Source: Thermohalobaculum sp963721105 (GTDB lineage: Bacteria > Pseudomonadota > Alphaproteobacteria > Rhodobacterales > Rhodobacteraceae). From it: a stretch of 64,000 nucleotides of DNA. Below the pieces are notes generated by a model. That model searched no databases. It was given only the letters and a program-made list of their open reading frames with translations, and was not told the DNA's origin. Position numbers and translations under genes: made by a program. Location of the stretch: positions 372,001-436,000 of the forward strand of contig CAVRHY010000005.1 in the NCBI GenBank assembly GCA_963721105.1, written 5' to 3'. Below, in pieces: positions 1-7,764 of the stretch (its first letter is position 1; the number at the start of each line of letters is the position of its first letter).

Positions 1-218
1 ACAAGGCGGCCGGCCGCTTCCGGCTGGATCGCGTCCATCCGGGCGAGACACCCGAAAGCATCCGCGAGGCGACGGGCTTCGACTTCGACATGGGCGACGT
101 GGCCGAGACGCCGCCGCCCTCGGCCGCGCGGCTGGCCCGCATCCGCGGCGAGATCGGCGCGCGCGTGGCGCAGTTCTATCCGGAATTCGCCAGCCGTCTC
201 TGGGGCTTGGCAGCCTGA
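1..218 (+). CDS. CoA-transferase subunit B, C-terminal end (partial)
   Basis: The window opens inside this gene. 71 codons remain, with the frame starting at base 3 and a TGA at 216-218. The tail contains VHPGETPESIREATGFDF followed by a charged helix and YPEFASRLWG, which is typical of the end of subunit B of class I CoA-transferases (glutaconate CoA-transferase B type). These enzymes move CoA between acyl groups as an A/B heteromer in the cytosol. The 3' end lies 23 bases before a CaiB/BaiF gene on the same strand, so the two are probably co-transcribed. The catalytic region lies outside the window, so substrate and activity cannot be judged. Confidence 0.75.
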   Translation, partial: KAAGRFRLDRVHPGETPESIREATGFDFDMGDVAETPPPSAARLARIRGEIGARVAQFYPEFASRLWGLAA

Positions 219-241
219 ATTAAAGCACAAGGGAGAAGAAG

Positions 242-1435
242 ATGGGGGCGCTCGATGGCGTCAGGGTCGTTGACCTGACGCGGGTCCTTGGCGGACCGTT
301 CTGCACGCAATGGCTGGCCGATCACGGCGCCGAAGTCATCAAGGTCGAACCGCCGCAGGGCGACGAGGTGCGCCACTGGGGGCCGCCGTTCGACGAGGAG
401 GTCGGGGCGGCAAGCTATTTCCTGGGCATCAACCGCAACAAGCGCGGCATCTCGCTGAACCTGGGCGACGAGAAGGGCCGCGAGGCGCTGCGCCGCCTGC
501 TGGCGACGGCGGACGTGCTGATCGAGAACTTCAAGCCCGGCGGCATGGAGAAATGGGGCCTCGGCTATGACGTTCTGGGCAAGGAGTTTCCCCGGCTAAT
601 CCATTGCCGTATCAGCGGTTTCGGCGCGGACGGCCCGCTGGGCGGGTTGCCCGGCTACGACGCGGTGATCCAGGCGCAGTCGGGGCTGATGAGCGTCAAC
701 GGCGAGGCCGGGCGGCAGCCGATCCGGCTGGGCGTGCCGATCGTCGACATCGCGACCGGCATGTCGGCCGGCTTCGGCATCGCCATGGCGCTCTACGAGC
801 GCGAGAAGTCGGGCCAGGGGCAGTATATCGACATGACGCTCTACGATACTGCGGTCTCGGTGCTTTTCCCGCATTATGCCAACTACTTCCTTGCGGGCGT
901 TCATCCAAAACTGACCGGCAACAACCACCCCAACCTGTCGCCCTATGACGTCTACCCGACGAAGACCTGCAACGTCTTCATCGCCGGCGGCAACCAGGGG
1001 CAGTTCCGGCGGATCTGCGAGGTGCTGGGCGTGCCGGACGCGCCGGACGATCCGAAATTCTGCAACAACGGCAAGCGGTTGGAGAACGCCGCCGCGCTGC
1101 GCGCGCTGTTCGAGCCGCTGATGGCGGCCTGGGACGGCGAGGAACTGGCGCGTGCGCTGATGGCCGCCGGCGCGCCGGCCGGCGCGGTGCTGGAGACGCA
1201 CGAGGTCGTCGAGGCGCCGCACACGCTGCACCGCAAGATGACGGTCGATATCGACGGATTCCGCACCACCGGCAACCCGATCAAGTTCAGCCGCACGCCG
1301 GCCCGGCCCGACCGCAAGAAGCCGCCGAAATTCGGCGAGGAGACGCGCAAGGTGCTGGAAGAAGTAGGCTATTCGGCCGAGGAGGTCGACGCCATGATCG
1401 CCGCCGGCGCGGCGCTGGACCGCCCGAAGGCGTAA
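242..1435 (+). CDS. CaiB/BaiF family III CoA-transferase
   Basis: 397 aa, the usual size for family III CoA-transferases, which transfer CoA between carboxylic acids in the cytosol. Seen directly: the N-terminal GAEVIKVEPPQGDEVRHWG stretch, the NKRGISLNL motif, LIENFKPGG near residue 100, and VDIATG with Asp169. That residue number matches the catalytic Asp of formyl-CoA transferase. The ATG is preceded by GGGAGAAG at a good distance. It follows a CoA-transferase B gene and is probably in the same transcript. The exact acid substrate cannot be deduced; CaiB/BaiF paralogues act on formate/oxalate, carnitine, mesaconate and others. Confidence 0.9.
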   Translation: MGALDGVRVVDLTRVLGGPFCTQWLADHGAEVIKVEPPQGDEVRHWGPPFDEEVGAASYFLGINRNKRGISLNLGDEKGREALRRLLATADVLIENFKPGGMEKWGLGYDVLGKEFPRLIHCRISGFGADGPLGGLPGYDAVIQAQSGLMSVNGEAGRQPIRLGVPIVDIATGMSAGFGIAMALYEREKSGQGQYIDMTLYDTAVSVLFPHYANYFLAGVHPKLTGNNHPNLSPYDVYPTKTCNVFIAGGNQGQFRRICEVLGVPDAPDDPKFCNNGKRLENAAALRALFEPLMAAWDGEELARALMAAGAPAGAVLETHEVVEAPHTLHRKMTVDIDGFRTTGNPIKFSRTPARPDRKKPPKFGEETRKVLEEVGYSAEEVDAMIAAGAALDRPKA

Positions 1436-1627
1436 GCCACGGCCGGGCCGCCGGGCGACCCGGCGGCGGCAGGCCGGCGGGGCGATAGCGCCGCCGGGCG
1501 CTGCGCCCGGGGCGCGGCGCCGGCGGCAGATTGGTTCAGGGAGCCGGGCCCGGCGCCTTCTGCAACTTCATTACGGAACGGAGCCCGGCAGGTTCGGCAA
1601 CCAAGGTCAAGGAACGCCGCCCGGGGG

Positions 1628-1772
1628 TTCGGGGGCAATCCTCGTCGAACTGTCTCGCAATCGGGCGTCGTCCCGGTCGCGGAGAGTCTTGCAAGAGAAT
1701 CGTCCCTCCGCGCCGGGCGAATTGCCCACCCGATCAGGGAGTCGATACCGTTAGGCGAGGATTGCCCCCGAA
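1628..1772. repeat. 145-bp element with 17-bp inverted ends (MITE-like)
   Basis: The 364-bp gap between the CoA-transferase and permease genes holds no gene. A perfect 17-bp inverted repeat, TTCGGGGGCAATCCTCG at 1628-1644 and its complement at 1756-1772, bounds 145 bp. The middle (1681-1707) contains the palindrome TCTTGCAAGA and matches the reverse complement of 30435-30461 over 27 bases. The symmetric ends suggest a small non-autonomous element or a large structured intergenic repeat. No clear target duplication was identified. Confidence 0.6.
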
Positions 1773-1799
1773 GTGTTCGGTGAGATCCGGCGGCCCCGC

Positions 1800-3200
1800 T
1801 CAGCCGGCGACGGCCCAGGCCAGCACCGCCAGCACGCCGAGAGCGGCCAGCGAATAGACGCCATTCCAGCGCCAGGTCATCGTCGTCGACGGGATGCCGG
1901 TCGCGCCCGAGATCAGGAGCGCGCCGGTCGCGTTCGGTGCCGCCGTCATGCTGAGCGCCCAGCCGGATCCGAGGGCGACGGCGATCACCTCGGGCCGGGC
2001 CGGCAGCGCCGGCAGCGCCGAGACGACGGCCGCGAGGAACACGACCATCATCATCGGGCTGAGCGCCACCTGCCCGCCCAGCGTGATCAGGACGGGCAGC
2101 GACCAGACCAGCAGCCAGTCGGGAATGCCGGCATGCTGCGTCCACTCGGCGATCGCGTCGACGGGGGCCAGCCGCGCCGCGGTGATGCCGATGAAGCCGG
2201 CGCAGCCCAGCAGGTAGGCGTCGCGCGCGAGGCGCGGGATCGAGACGGCGACGATCTCGGCCAGTCGCCGCCCTGCGCCGCCGATGACCCCGGCGCGCGA
2301 CTGGCTGACGACCCAGCCGACCAGCAGCATGGGCGCCACCGTCATCAGCGCCTGCGGCAGCGAGGCGCCGACCAGCGCCTGCACGGCCGCGGCGCCGGCG
2401 ACCAGGAGCGCATAGACAGCCAGCAGGTCCAGCGCCGCGCGGCCGGGCAGCGGCCCGGCCCGGCCCGGCATGCGCGGCCGGCCCCAGCGGAGGCGATCCT
2501 CGGCCCAGCCGACGCAGAGCATGACCAGCGACAGCGCGATGCCGGCGGCGATGGCTGGCCCGTGGGCCAGGCCCGGGACCGAGTCGAGGATGATCGCCTG
2601 TGTCAGCGTCGTCGGCGCCCAGCAGATCACCCAGGCAAAGCCGCGGATCAGCGCCGAGAGCTGGCGCCGCTCGCGGATCGCCATGCGGCGGCGGTCATCG
2701 TCGGTCTCGGCGGGCCCGGCGCGCACGCCACGCTGGACCAGCGGCGACAGCAGGCTGACCGCGCCGAAGTTCATCAGGATGCCGGCCAGGTGCCCGCCGA
2801 CCCAGGTGGCGACGAAGCGCCGGCCCGGCGGCTGGCGCGTCATCCAGGCGCCGACGGCCAGCACCGAGGCGGACGTCACCGCCGCCTCGCGCAGCAGCAT
2901 CATCGACAGGATGAAGGCGGCGAAGTACGCCCCGCTGTTCAGCGCATCCCGCAGCGCGCCGACACCGTCCGGGCGCATCGCCAGCCCGGCCGAGAGCGCC
3001 AGCGCCACCAGCAGCAGCCACCACTCGCGCGCGCCGAAGCGCGGCATGACGACGACCGCCAGCGCCACGGCCAGCGCCCGGCCGGGCAACGCCGCCCAGC
3101 CGGCGCCGCCGACCAGCAGCATCAGCTCGCACGCCGTCAGGGCCAGCATGACGGCCGCCGTGGCGGGCGCGGTTATCCGGTCGGGGATTGGGCTTCGCAT
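1800..3200 (-). CDS. Multi-pass membrane permease, substrate unknown
   Basis: About 466 aa, almost entirely hydrophobic helices with short charged loops. An arginine-rich cytoplasmic loop, roughly residues 150-180 (TDDDRRRMAIRERRQ), lies between two hydrophobic halves, as in inverted-repeat secondary transporters of the ion-transporter type. Conserved-looking stretches are GGHLAGILMNFGAVSLLSP and APNATGALLISGATG near the C-terminus. I chose the ATG at 3200 (MRSPIPDR); a longer frame to 3422 would run across the start of the divergent CaiB gene. It is divergent from, and flanked by, acyl-CoA genes, so uptake of an organic acid that they metabolise is an inference. No family name can be given with certainty. 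Confidence 0.7.
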   Translation of the reverse strand: MRSPIPDRITAPATAAVMLALTACELMLLVGGAGWAALPGRALAVALAVVVMPRFGAREWWLLLVALALSAGLAMRPDGVGALRDALNSGAYFAAFILSMMLLREAAVTSASVLAVGAWMTRQPPGRRFVATWVGGHLAGILMNFGAVSLLSPLVQRGVRAGPAETDDDRRRMAIRERRQLSALIRGFAWVICWAPTTLTQAIILDSVPGLAHGPAIAAGIALSLVMLCVGWAEDRLRWGRPRMPGRAGPLPGRAALDLLAVYALLVAGAAAVQALVGASLPQALMTVAPMLLVGWVVSQSRAGVIGGAGRRLAEIVAVSIPRLARDAYLLGCAGFIGITAARLAPVDAIAEWTQHAGIPDWLLVWSLPVLITLGGQVALSPMMMVVFLAAVVSALPALPARPEVIAVALGSGWALSMTAAPNATGALLISGATGIPSTTMTWRWNGVYSLAALGVLAVLAWAVAG

Positions 3201-3270
3201 TGCGCGGGGGGTCCGGATCGACAAGGATGCCCGGCATAGCCGCACCGGAACGCGCCGGCCAGCCCGAGGG

Positions 3271-4401
3271 ATGATGATGACAGGCGCACTGCCGCTGGAG
3301 GGGCGCATCGCGCTGGACCTGACGCAGGGGATCGCCGGGCCATATGCCGGGCGCCTGCTGGCCGAGTACGGCTGCCGCGTCATCAAGGTCGAGCCGCCGG
3401 GCGGCGACTGGGTGCGCGACATCGGCTCCGGCCCGGGGACGTCGGTGAACTTCCTCTACTACAACCTGGGCAAGGAGAGCGTGACGCTGGACCTGAAGAC
3501 GCCCGAGGGCGTCGCCGCAGCGCTGGCCATCGCGGCCCGCGCCGACGTGGTGCTGGAAAGCGGGCGGCCGGGCGTCATGGACCGGCTGGGGCTGGGCTTC
3601 GACGCCGTGCGCGCGCGCAATCCGCGGGTGGTCTATCTGTCGGTCTCGGGCTTTGGCCTGTCGGGGCCGCGGACGCAGGAGCCGCTGACCGACATGGTGG
3701 CGCAGGCGTTCAGCGGCATGATGTCGGTCAACCGCGCCCCCGACGGCGTGCCGCACCGCATCCAGACGACCATCGTCGACGCGATGACGGGCCTGTACGC
3801 CTTCCAGGCGGTGGCGATGGCGCTGGTGGCGGGCGGCGCGGCGCGGCGGGTCGACGTCAGCCTGATGCAGTCGGCGGCCGCCGTGCTGGGCCCGAAGGTG
3901 ATGGAGTTCGCTCACCACGGCTTCACGCCCACGGTGCCGAACCCGCCGGCCGGCAGCTATCGCACGGCCGATGGCTGGATCTGCGTCACGCTGGTGCGCG
4001 AGCACCACTTCGTGAAGCTGGCCGCCGCCATCGGCCAGCCGGCGCTGTCGGACGACCCGAGGTTCCGCAGCTTTGCCGCGCGGACCGAGAACCTGGACGA
4101 GATCACCGCGATCATCGCCGGGGCGCTGGAGGCGCGGACGACGGCCGAGTGGCTGGACCTCTTCGACGCCGAGGGCGTGCTGGCGAGCCCGATCAACGAT
4201 TTCGGCGACTGGCTGGCCGACCCGCACGTCGTCGCCTCGGAGGCGGCGCCCGTCATCGCCGCCGGCCCGGGCGCCGGACTGCCGGCGCCGCGCACGCCGG
4301 GCTGCCCGCCGCTGGAGCGCCCAGCCCCGGTGGCCGGCGCGGACACCGAGCGCGTGCTGGCCGAGTTCGCGGCCGGGACCTCGATCGGGGCGGGTCGATG
4401 A
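3271..4401 (+). CDS. CaiB/BaiF family III CoA-transferase (second copy)
   Basis: 376 aa from the ATG at 3271, where three consecutive ATG codons follow a purine-rich CCCGAGGG. Family signatures: GCRVIKVEPPGGDWVRDIG, the GKESVTLDLKTPEG stretch, VLESGRPGVMDRLGLG, and IVDAMTGL, whose Asp is residue 169-170 (the catalytic Asp position). It is clearly diverged from the copy at 242-1435, so it is not a recent duplication. Its stop overlaps the ATG of the MaoC gene (ATGA), so the two are translationally coupled. CaiB plus MaoC hydratase is the arrangement of pathways that activate an unsaturated or branched acid as a CoA thioester and hydrate it; the actual substrate is unknown. Confidence 0.9.
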   Translation: MMMTGALPLEGRIALDLTQGIAGPYAGRLLAEYGCRVIKVEPPGGDWVRDIGSGPGTSVNFLYYNLGKESVTLDLKTPEGVAAALAIAARADVVLESGRPGVMDRLGLGFDAVRARNPRVVYLSVSGFGLSGPRTQEPLTDMVAQAFSGMMSVNRAPDGVPHRIQTTIVDAMTGLYAFQAVAMALVAGGAARRVDVSLMQSAAAVLGPKVMEFAHHGFTPTVPNPPAGSYRTADGWICVTLVREHHFVKLAAAIGQPALSDDPRFRSFAARTENLDEITAIIAGALEARTTAEWLDLFDAEGVLASPINDFGDWLADPHVVASEAAPVIAAGPGAGLPAPRTPGCPPLERPAPVAGADTERVLAEFAAGTSIGAGR

Positions 4402-4901
4402 GCGGGACGTCCGGGTCCGGCGACGAGACGCCGTTCGACCCGCTGGGGCCGCGTTTCTGCGAGCCGCGCTACTTCGACTCGTTCGAGGTGGGCGAGCGGT
4501 TCTACATCCCGTCGCGGACGATGACCGAGGGGCTGTTCTCGGCCTTCCAGCTCGCCAGCGGCGACAACCATCCGATCCACTACGATCGGGAATACTGCCG
4601 GGCGCTCGGGCACCGGGACATGCTGGCGCATGGCTTTCAGGTGCTGATCCAGTGCTGCATCGGCGCTGGCGTGCTGCCGCAGATCATGGGGCCGGCGCTG
4701 ATCGGCTTCATCGAGCAGTCGTCGCGCTTCCTGGGGCCGGTCTATTGTGGCGACACGGTGTATCCCTCGGTCGAGATCATCGGGCTGAAGCCACAGCGCA
4801 CGACCGGCGTGATGACCTGCGCCGTGACGGTGCAGAACCAGCACGGCCGCGTCGTGCTGGAGGGCGAGCAGAAATACCTGTTGCGGCGGCGCGCCGAGTG
4901 A
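4398..4901 (+). CDS. MaoC-like (R)-specific enoyl-CoA hydratase
   Basis: 167 aa single hot-dog domain. The hydratase-2 motif appears as ASGDNHPIHYDREYC near residues 52-66, with the catalytic Asp and His in place, followed by GFQVL and a C-terminal beta-strand region. Enzymes of this family hydrate trans-enoyl-CoA thioesters in the cytosol. The start overlaps the stop of the upstream CaiB gene by four bases. The N-terminal FCEPRYFDSFEVGERFYIPS is also typical of mesaconyl/beta-methylmalyl-CoA-type hydratases, so a C4-C5 dicarboxylate pathway is possible but not proven. Confidence 0.88.
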   Translation: MSGTSGSGDETPFDPLGPRFCEPRYFDSFEVGERFYIPSRTMTEGLFSAFQLASGDNHPIHYDREYCRALGHRDMLAHGFQVLIQCCIGAGVLPQIMGPALIGFIEQSSRFLGPVYCGDTVYPSVEIIGLKPQRTTGVMTCAVTVQNQHGRVVLEGEQKYLLRRRAE

Positions 4902-5003
4902 GCCCGGCGGGGCGTCCGGGACCGACGGCGGCGGGCGGCGATGGCGGGCGGAACTCCGCTCCAAGGTTTGACGGCGGGCGGAGCGTGTTCGGCGAACCGT
5001 CTT

Positions 5004-5065
5004 CCCCGCTCAGGCGGGGACCTCGCGAACCGCCGAGAGGGATTCCCGCTTCCGCGGGAATGACG
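5004..5065. repeat. REP-like palindromic repeat
   Basis: Two hairpins lie side by side: CCCCGC-tcag-GCGGGG at 5004-5019 and TTCCCGC-ttcc-GCGGGAA at 5043-5060. This is the paired-palindrome layout of extragenic repeats common in alphaproteobacteria, and it recurs at 6642-6709 and 6802-6868. It lies between the convergent ends of the MaoC gene and thiX and could act as a bidirectional transcription or RNA-stability barrier. TCCCCGCTCAGGCGG recurs at about 5090-5104, across the thiX stop. Confidence 0.7.
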
Positions 5066-5095
5066 GGGGCGGCGGGCGACCCCGACTCTCCCCGC

Positions 5096-5861
5096 TCAGG
5101 CGGCGGCGTCGGACATGCGCTCGGTCAGGTGGCGGGCGGCGCGGTCGACGGCGGCGTGCAGGGCGACCGTGAACACCGCCAGCACCAGCAGGGCCGCGAA
5201 CATCAGGTCGACCTTGGCCCGCCCGTTCGCCAGCAGCATCAGGTGGCCGAGGCCGCTGGAGGCGCCGACCCACTCGCCGATCACCGCGCCGATCGGGGCG
5301 TAGACCGCCGCCAGCCGCAGGCCCGAGGCCAAGCGCCGGGACGGCGGCGGGGACCCGGACGCGCCACATGATGCGGGCCGGCGAGGCGCCCATGGTGCGG
5401 GCGAGGTCCAGCCAGCCCTGCGGCGCACGCGTCAGCCCGTCATAGAAGGACGAGGTGACGGGGAAGTAGATGATCAGCACCGCCATTGCGATCTTCGACC
5501 AGAGCCCGTAGCCGAACCAGAGCGTCAGCACGGGGGCCAGTGCAAAGACCGGCACGGCCTGGGTGAAGACCAGGATCGGCCGGATCACGGCGCGCGCCGC
5601 CGGCGAGACGGCGAGCTGGATCGCCGTCGCGGCGCCCATCAGGCCGCCGAGCGCGAGGCCGGCGAGCACCTCGCCGATCGTTACGACGGCGTTCTCGGCG
5701 ATCGAGACACGGTTCAGCCACAGCGCCTGTGCCACGCGGGCCGGGCCGGGCAGGATGAAGGGCGGCAGGTCGCCCAGCCAGACGATCGCTTGCCAGAGCG
5801 CCAGCGCGACGAGGGTCGCCAGCAACGGGCTGCGCAGGCGGTGGAGATACGCCGGGATCAT
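5096..5861 (-). CDS. thiX: ThiX: permease of a thiamine-precursor ABC transporter (frameshifted)
   Basis: Inner-membrane permease of the ThiXYZ importer, which takes up formylaminopyrimidine-type thiamine precursors. The N-terminal part (PPFILPGPARVAQALW, then hydrophobic helices and the ABC-permease loop around MGASPARIMWRVRVPAAVPAL) is in one frame. The rest (ASGLRLAAVYAPIGAVIGEW through DRAARHLTERMSDAAA) is in the next frame. One extra base near 5328-5333 explains the break, and the span (766 = 3x255+1) agrees. The start overlaps the thiZ stop (ATGA). Restored length is about 254 aa, normal for the family. A sequencing error is more likely than decay. Confidence 0.82.
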
Positions 5862-6616
5862 GCCGGCTGGCCGATGGCGCGGTAGAGCGCGGTCTGCGTC
5901 TCGAAGGCGCCCGCGTCGCCGACCGGGCGGACGGGCGGCGTGGGCGGCGGCGGGATCTCGGCCAGCCCGGTCTCGGTCAGGACCAGGATGCGGTGGCCGA
6001 GTCGCGCCGCCTCGGCCGGGTCGTGCGTGACCAGCAGGACCGTGCGGCCGGCGAGGAGCCCGGCCGCCAGCACCTGCATCTGCGCGCGGGTGCGGGCGTC
6101 GAGCGCCGAGAACGGCTCGTCGAGCAGGACGATCGCCCGGTCCTCCATCAGCGTGCGGGCGAGCGCGACGCGCTGGCGCTCGCCGCCCGAGAGGTGGCGC
6201 GGGCGCTTGGCCTCGTGGCCCGAGAGGCCGACGCGGGCGATCAGCGCGCGGGCGCGGGCGGCGTCGGGGCGTTCGCCGCGGAGCCGGGCGCCCACCAGCA
6301 CGTTACCGAGCACGTCGAGCCACGGGAACAGCATGTCGCTCTGCGCCATCAGGGCGATGCGGCCGGCCAGCGGCGCGCCGTCGGTCGCGGCGATCGTGCC
6401 GGCGAAGGCGACGCCGGTCGGCAGACCGGCGATCAGGCGCAGGATGGTCGACTTGCCGACGCCCGAGGGTCCGAGGACGCAGGTCCAACGGCCCGGCGCA
6501 AGTCGCAGGTCGATCGGCCCGAACAGCGGAGCACCGTCGATCGAGGCGCGCCCGGCAAGGGTGACGCCGGGGCCGGCCGCCGGGGCGGTCGCGGGGGCAG
6601 CGGCGGGGGCGGTCAC
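5858..6616 (-). CDS. thiZ: ThiZ: ATPase of a thiamine-precursor ABC transporter
   Basis: 252 aa cytosolic ABC ATPase. It has Walker A GPSGVGKST, a Q-loop at LMAQSDMLFPW, the signature LSGGERQRVALART, Walker B IVLLDEPFSALD and the switch His in LLVTHDP. The long Ala/Pro-rich N-terminus before VTLAGRASIDG is unusual, and translation could start later. It belongs to the nitrate/taurine/thiamine-precursor ATPase group, and the neighbouring thiX, thiY and tenA fix its role as the energy module of precursor uptake. It is last but one in the riboswitch-led thiamine operon and is separated from tenA by 307 bp of repeats. Confidence 0.9.
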   Translation of the reverse strand: MTAPAAAPATAPAAGPGVTLAGRASIDGAPLFGPIDLRLAPGRWTCVLGPSGVGKSTILRLIAGLPTGVAFAGTIAATDGAPLAGRIALMAQSDMLFPWLDVLGNVLVGARLRGERPDAARARALIARVGLSGHEAKRPRHLSGGERQRVALARTLMEDRAIVLLDEPFSALDARTRAQMQVLAAGLLAGRTVLLVTHDPAEAARLGHRILVLTETGLAEIPPPPTPPVRPVGDAGAFETQTALYRAIGQPA

Positions 6617-6641
6617 CGGCGCGCCGCGCCGGCAGCCCCGG

Positions 6642-6709
6642 CGTCATTCCCGCGAACGCGGGAACCTCCCGGGATTGGCGCGGGAGGTCCCCGCCTGCGC
6701 GGGGACGAC
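6642..6709. repeat. REP-like palindromic repeat, copy 2
   Basis: Three consecutive hairpins: TTCCCGC-gaac-GCGGGAA, CCTCCCG...CGGGAGG and GTCCCCGC-ctgc-GCGGGGAC. It lies in the tenA-thiZ gap (6617-6923), which holds no gene. The sequence downstream (GACGGCCGGGCGT) is shared with the next copy, so 6642-6735 and 6802-6895 look like a tandem duplication with divergence. Confidence 0.75.
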
Positions 6710-6801
6710 GGCCGGGCGTGCGATCCCCGCCTGCTCGGGCGCGGCAGGTGTGCATGGGCGATTACGGTCGGCGCCGTGGGCGTGCCCCCGGCGGCAGAGA
6801 G

Positions 6802-6868
6802 GTCATTCCCGCGAACGCGGGACTCTCCGGGAATTTCCGCGCAAGGTCCCAGCCCGCACGGGGACGAC
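6802..6868. repeat. REP-like palindromic repeat, copy 3
   Basis: GTCATTCCCGCGAACGCGGG opens this copy exactly as in the copy at 6642. It ends with GGTCCC...GGGGACGAC. The inner hairpin is more degraded than in copy 2. Together the two copies fill the gap inside the thiamine operon and may attenuate or process the transcript before thiZ-thiX. Confidence 0.7.
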
Positions 6869-6923
6869 GGCCGGGCGTCCGATCGCCGCCTGCGCCCGAG
6901 CGACGGCTTTGGACGGGGCGCGG

Positions 6924-7745
6924 TCATGCGGCCGCCAGTCCCATGTCCCAGAAGCCGACCTCGAGCCGGGTCGCGGTGGCGAAGCGGCGGGCGAGATGCG
7001 GCCAGCGCGGGGTGGTCTCGAAGGCGTCGCCGAGGCGCCGGGCCAGCGCGGCGTCGATCAGCGCGCCGACGTCGCGGCAGACCCGCTGGTAGTCCTCGCC
7101 GGCATAGGTGGCGATCCACTCGGCATAGGGCCGGGCCGGCGACTGTGCCGCCGGTCCCTGCCGCGCCTGCCCCTGGCCTGCCGGACCCTGCCCCGGCGTT
7201 TCCTGCGCCACCGGGCCCCGGTCCGCCGGGCCCTGCACCACCGGGCCCCGATCCGCCGGTCCCTGCCCCGGCTGCGCCTGTCCCGCCAGCCGCGCACCGA
7301 TCTCGCCATAGCCGAGCACGCAGGGGGCGAGCGCGGCCATCAGGTCGAGGAAGTCGCCGGAAAATCCGGCCTCCAGCACGTATCGCGTGTAGGCGAGGTT
7401 GCCGGGGGCCTCCTCGGCCGAGGCGAGCTCGGCCTCGGTGATGCCGGCGGCGGCGCAGGTGCGGACGTGGAGCGCCATCTCGTGGTTGACCAGCGCGTCG
7501 ACGGTGGCGGCGGCGGCGCGCATCTCGTCGAGCGTGTCGGCCTTGACGACGGCCAGCGCCCAGGCGCGGGCGAAGTGGACGAGAAAGACGTAGTCCTGCA
7601 CGAGGTAGCGCAGGAACGCCGCGCGCGGCAGCGTGCCGTCGCCGAGACCCTGCACGAAGGGGTGGCAAACATAAGCCCGCCAGTCCGGCGCGGCGGCACG
7701 CCAGAGGGAGAAGGCGCGGCCGTATCGCTGCCGGTCCCGCGTCAC
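6924..7745 (-). CDS. tenA: TenA-family thiaminase II / aminopyrimidine hydrolase
   Basis: TenA hydrolyses aminopyrimidine breakdown products of thiamine so that the HMP moiety can be re-used. About 273 aa from the GTG at 7745. Family features are HPFVQGLGDGTLPRAAF, the YLVQDYVFL helix, NHEMALH, YTRYVL and PYAEWIATYAGEDYQ. It is some 50 aa longer than usual because of a repetitive Gly/Pro/Gln/Arg insertion between YGEIGARLAGQ and PARPYAEWI. The catalytic-type Cys, common in a CPY motif, is replaced in context by APCVLGYGEIG, which keeps a Cys. The start is uncertain: no clear Shine-Dalgarno is seen, and the upstream small ORF ends 19 bases before. Confidence 0.87.
   Translation of the reverse strand: MTRDRQRYGRAFSLWRAAAPDWRAYVCHPFVQGLGDGTLPRAAFLRYLVQDYVFLVHFARAWALAVVKADTLDEMRAAAATVDALVNHEMALHVRTCAAAGITEAELASAEEAPGNLAYTRYVLEAGFSGDFLDLMAALAPCVLGYGEIGARLAGQAQPGQGPADRGPVVQGPADRGPVAQETPGQGPAGQGQARQGPAAQSPARPYAEWIATYAGEDYQRVCRDVGALIDAALARRLGDAFETTPRWPHLARRFATATRLEVGFWDMGLAAA
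7135..7287 (-). repeat. Coding repeat: Gly/Pro/Gln-rich insertion within tenA
   Basis: On the coding strand this stretch specifies repeated units such as GQGPADRGPVVQ and GPADRGPVAQ, then GQGPAGQGQARQ. DNA units close to CCACCGGGCCCCG-TCCGCCGG recur, so the insertion grew by local duplication. It keeps the reading frame and sits in a loop position between two conserved TenA helices. Confidence 0.75.
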
Positions 7746-7764
7746 CGCGGGGCTCGCGGCCAGG

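Noticed and set aside
1773..3239. Long plus-strand ORF antisense to the permease gene
   Set aside because: Arg/Gly/Asp-rich translation with no family pattern; the minus frame encodes clear membrane helices. A GC-rich shadow.
3201..3422. N-terminal extension of the permease gene to 3422
   Set aside because: It would overlap the start of the divergent CaiB gene and adds a non-hydrophobic, Arg/Pro-rich segment.
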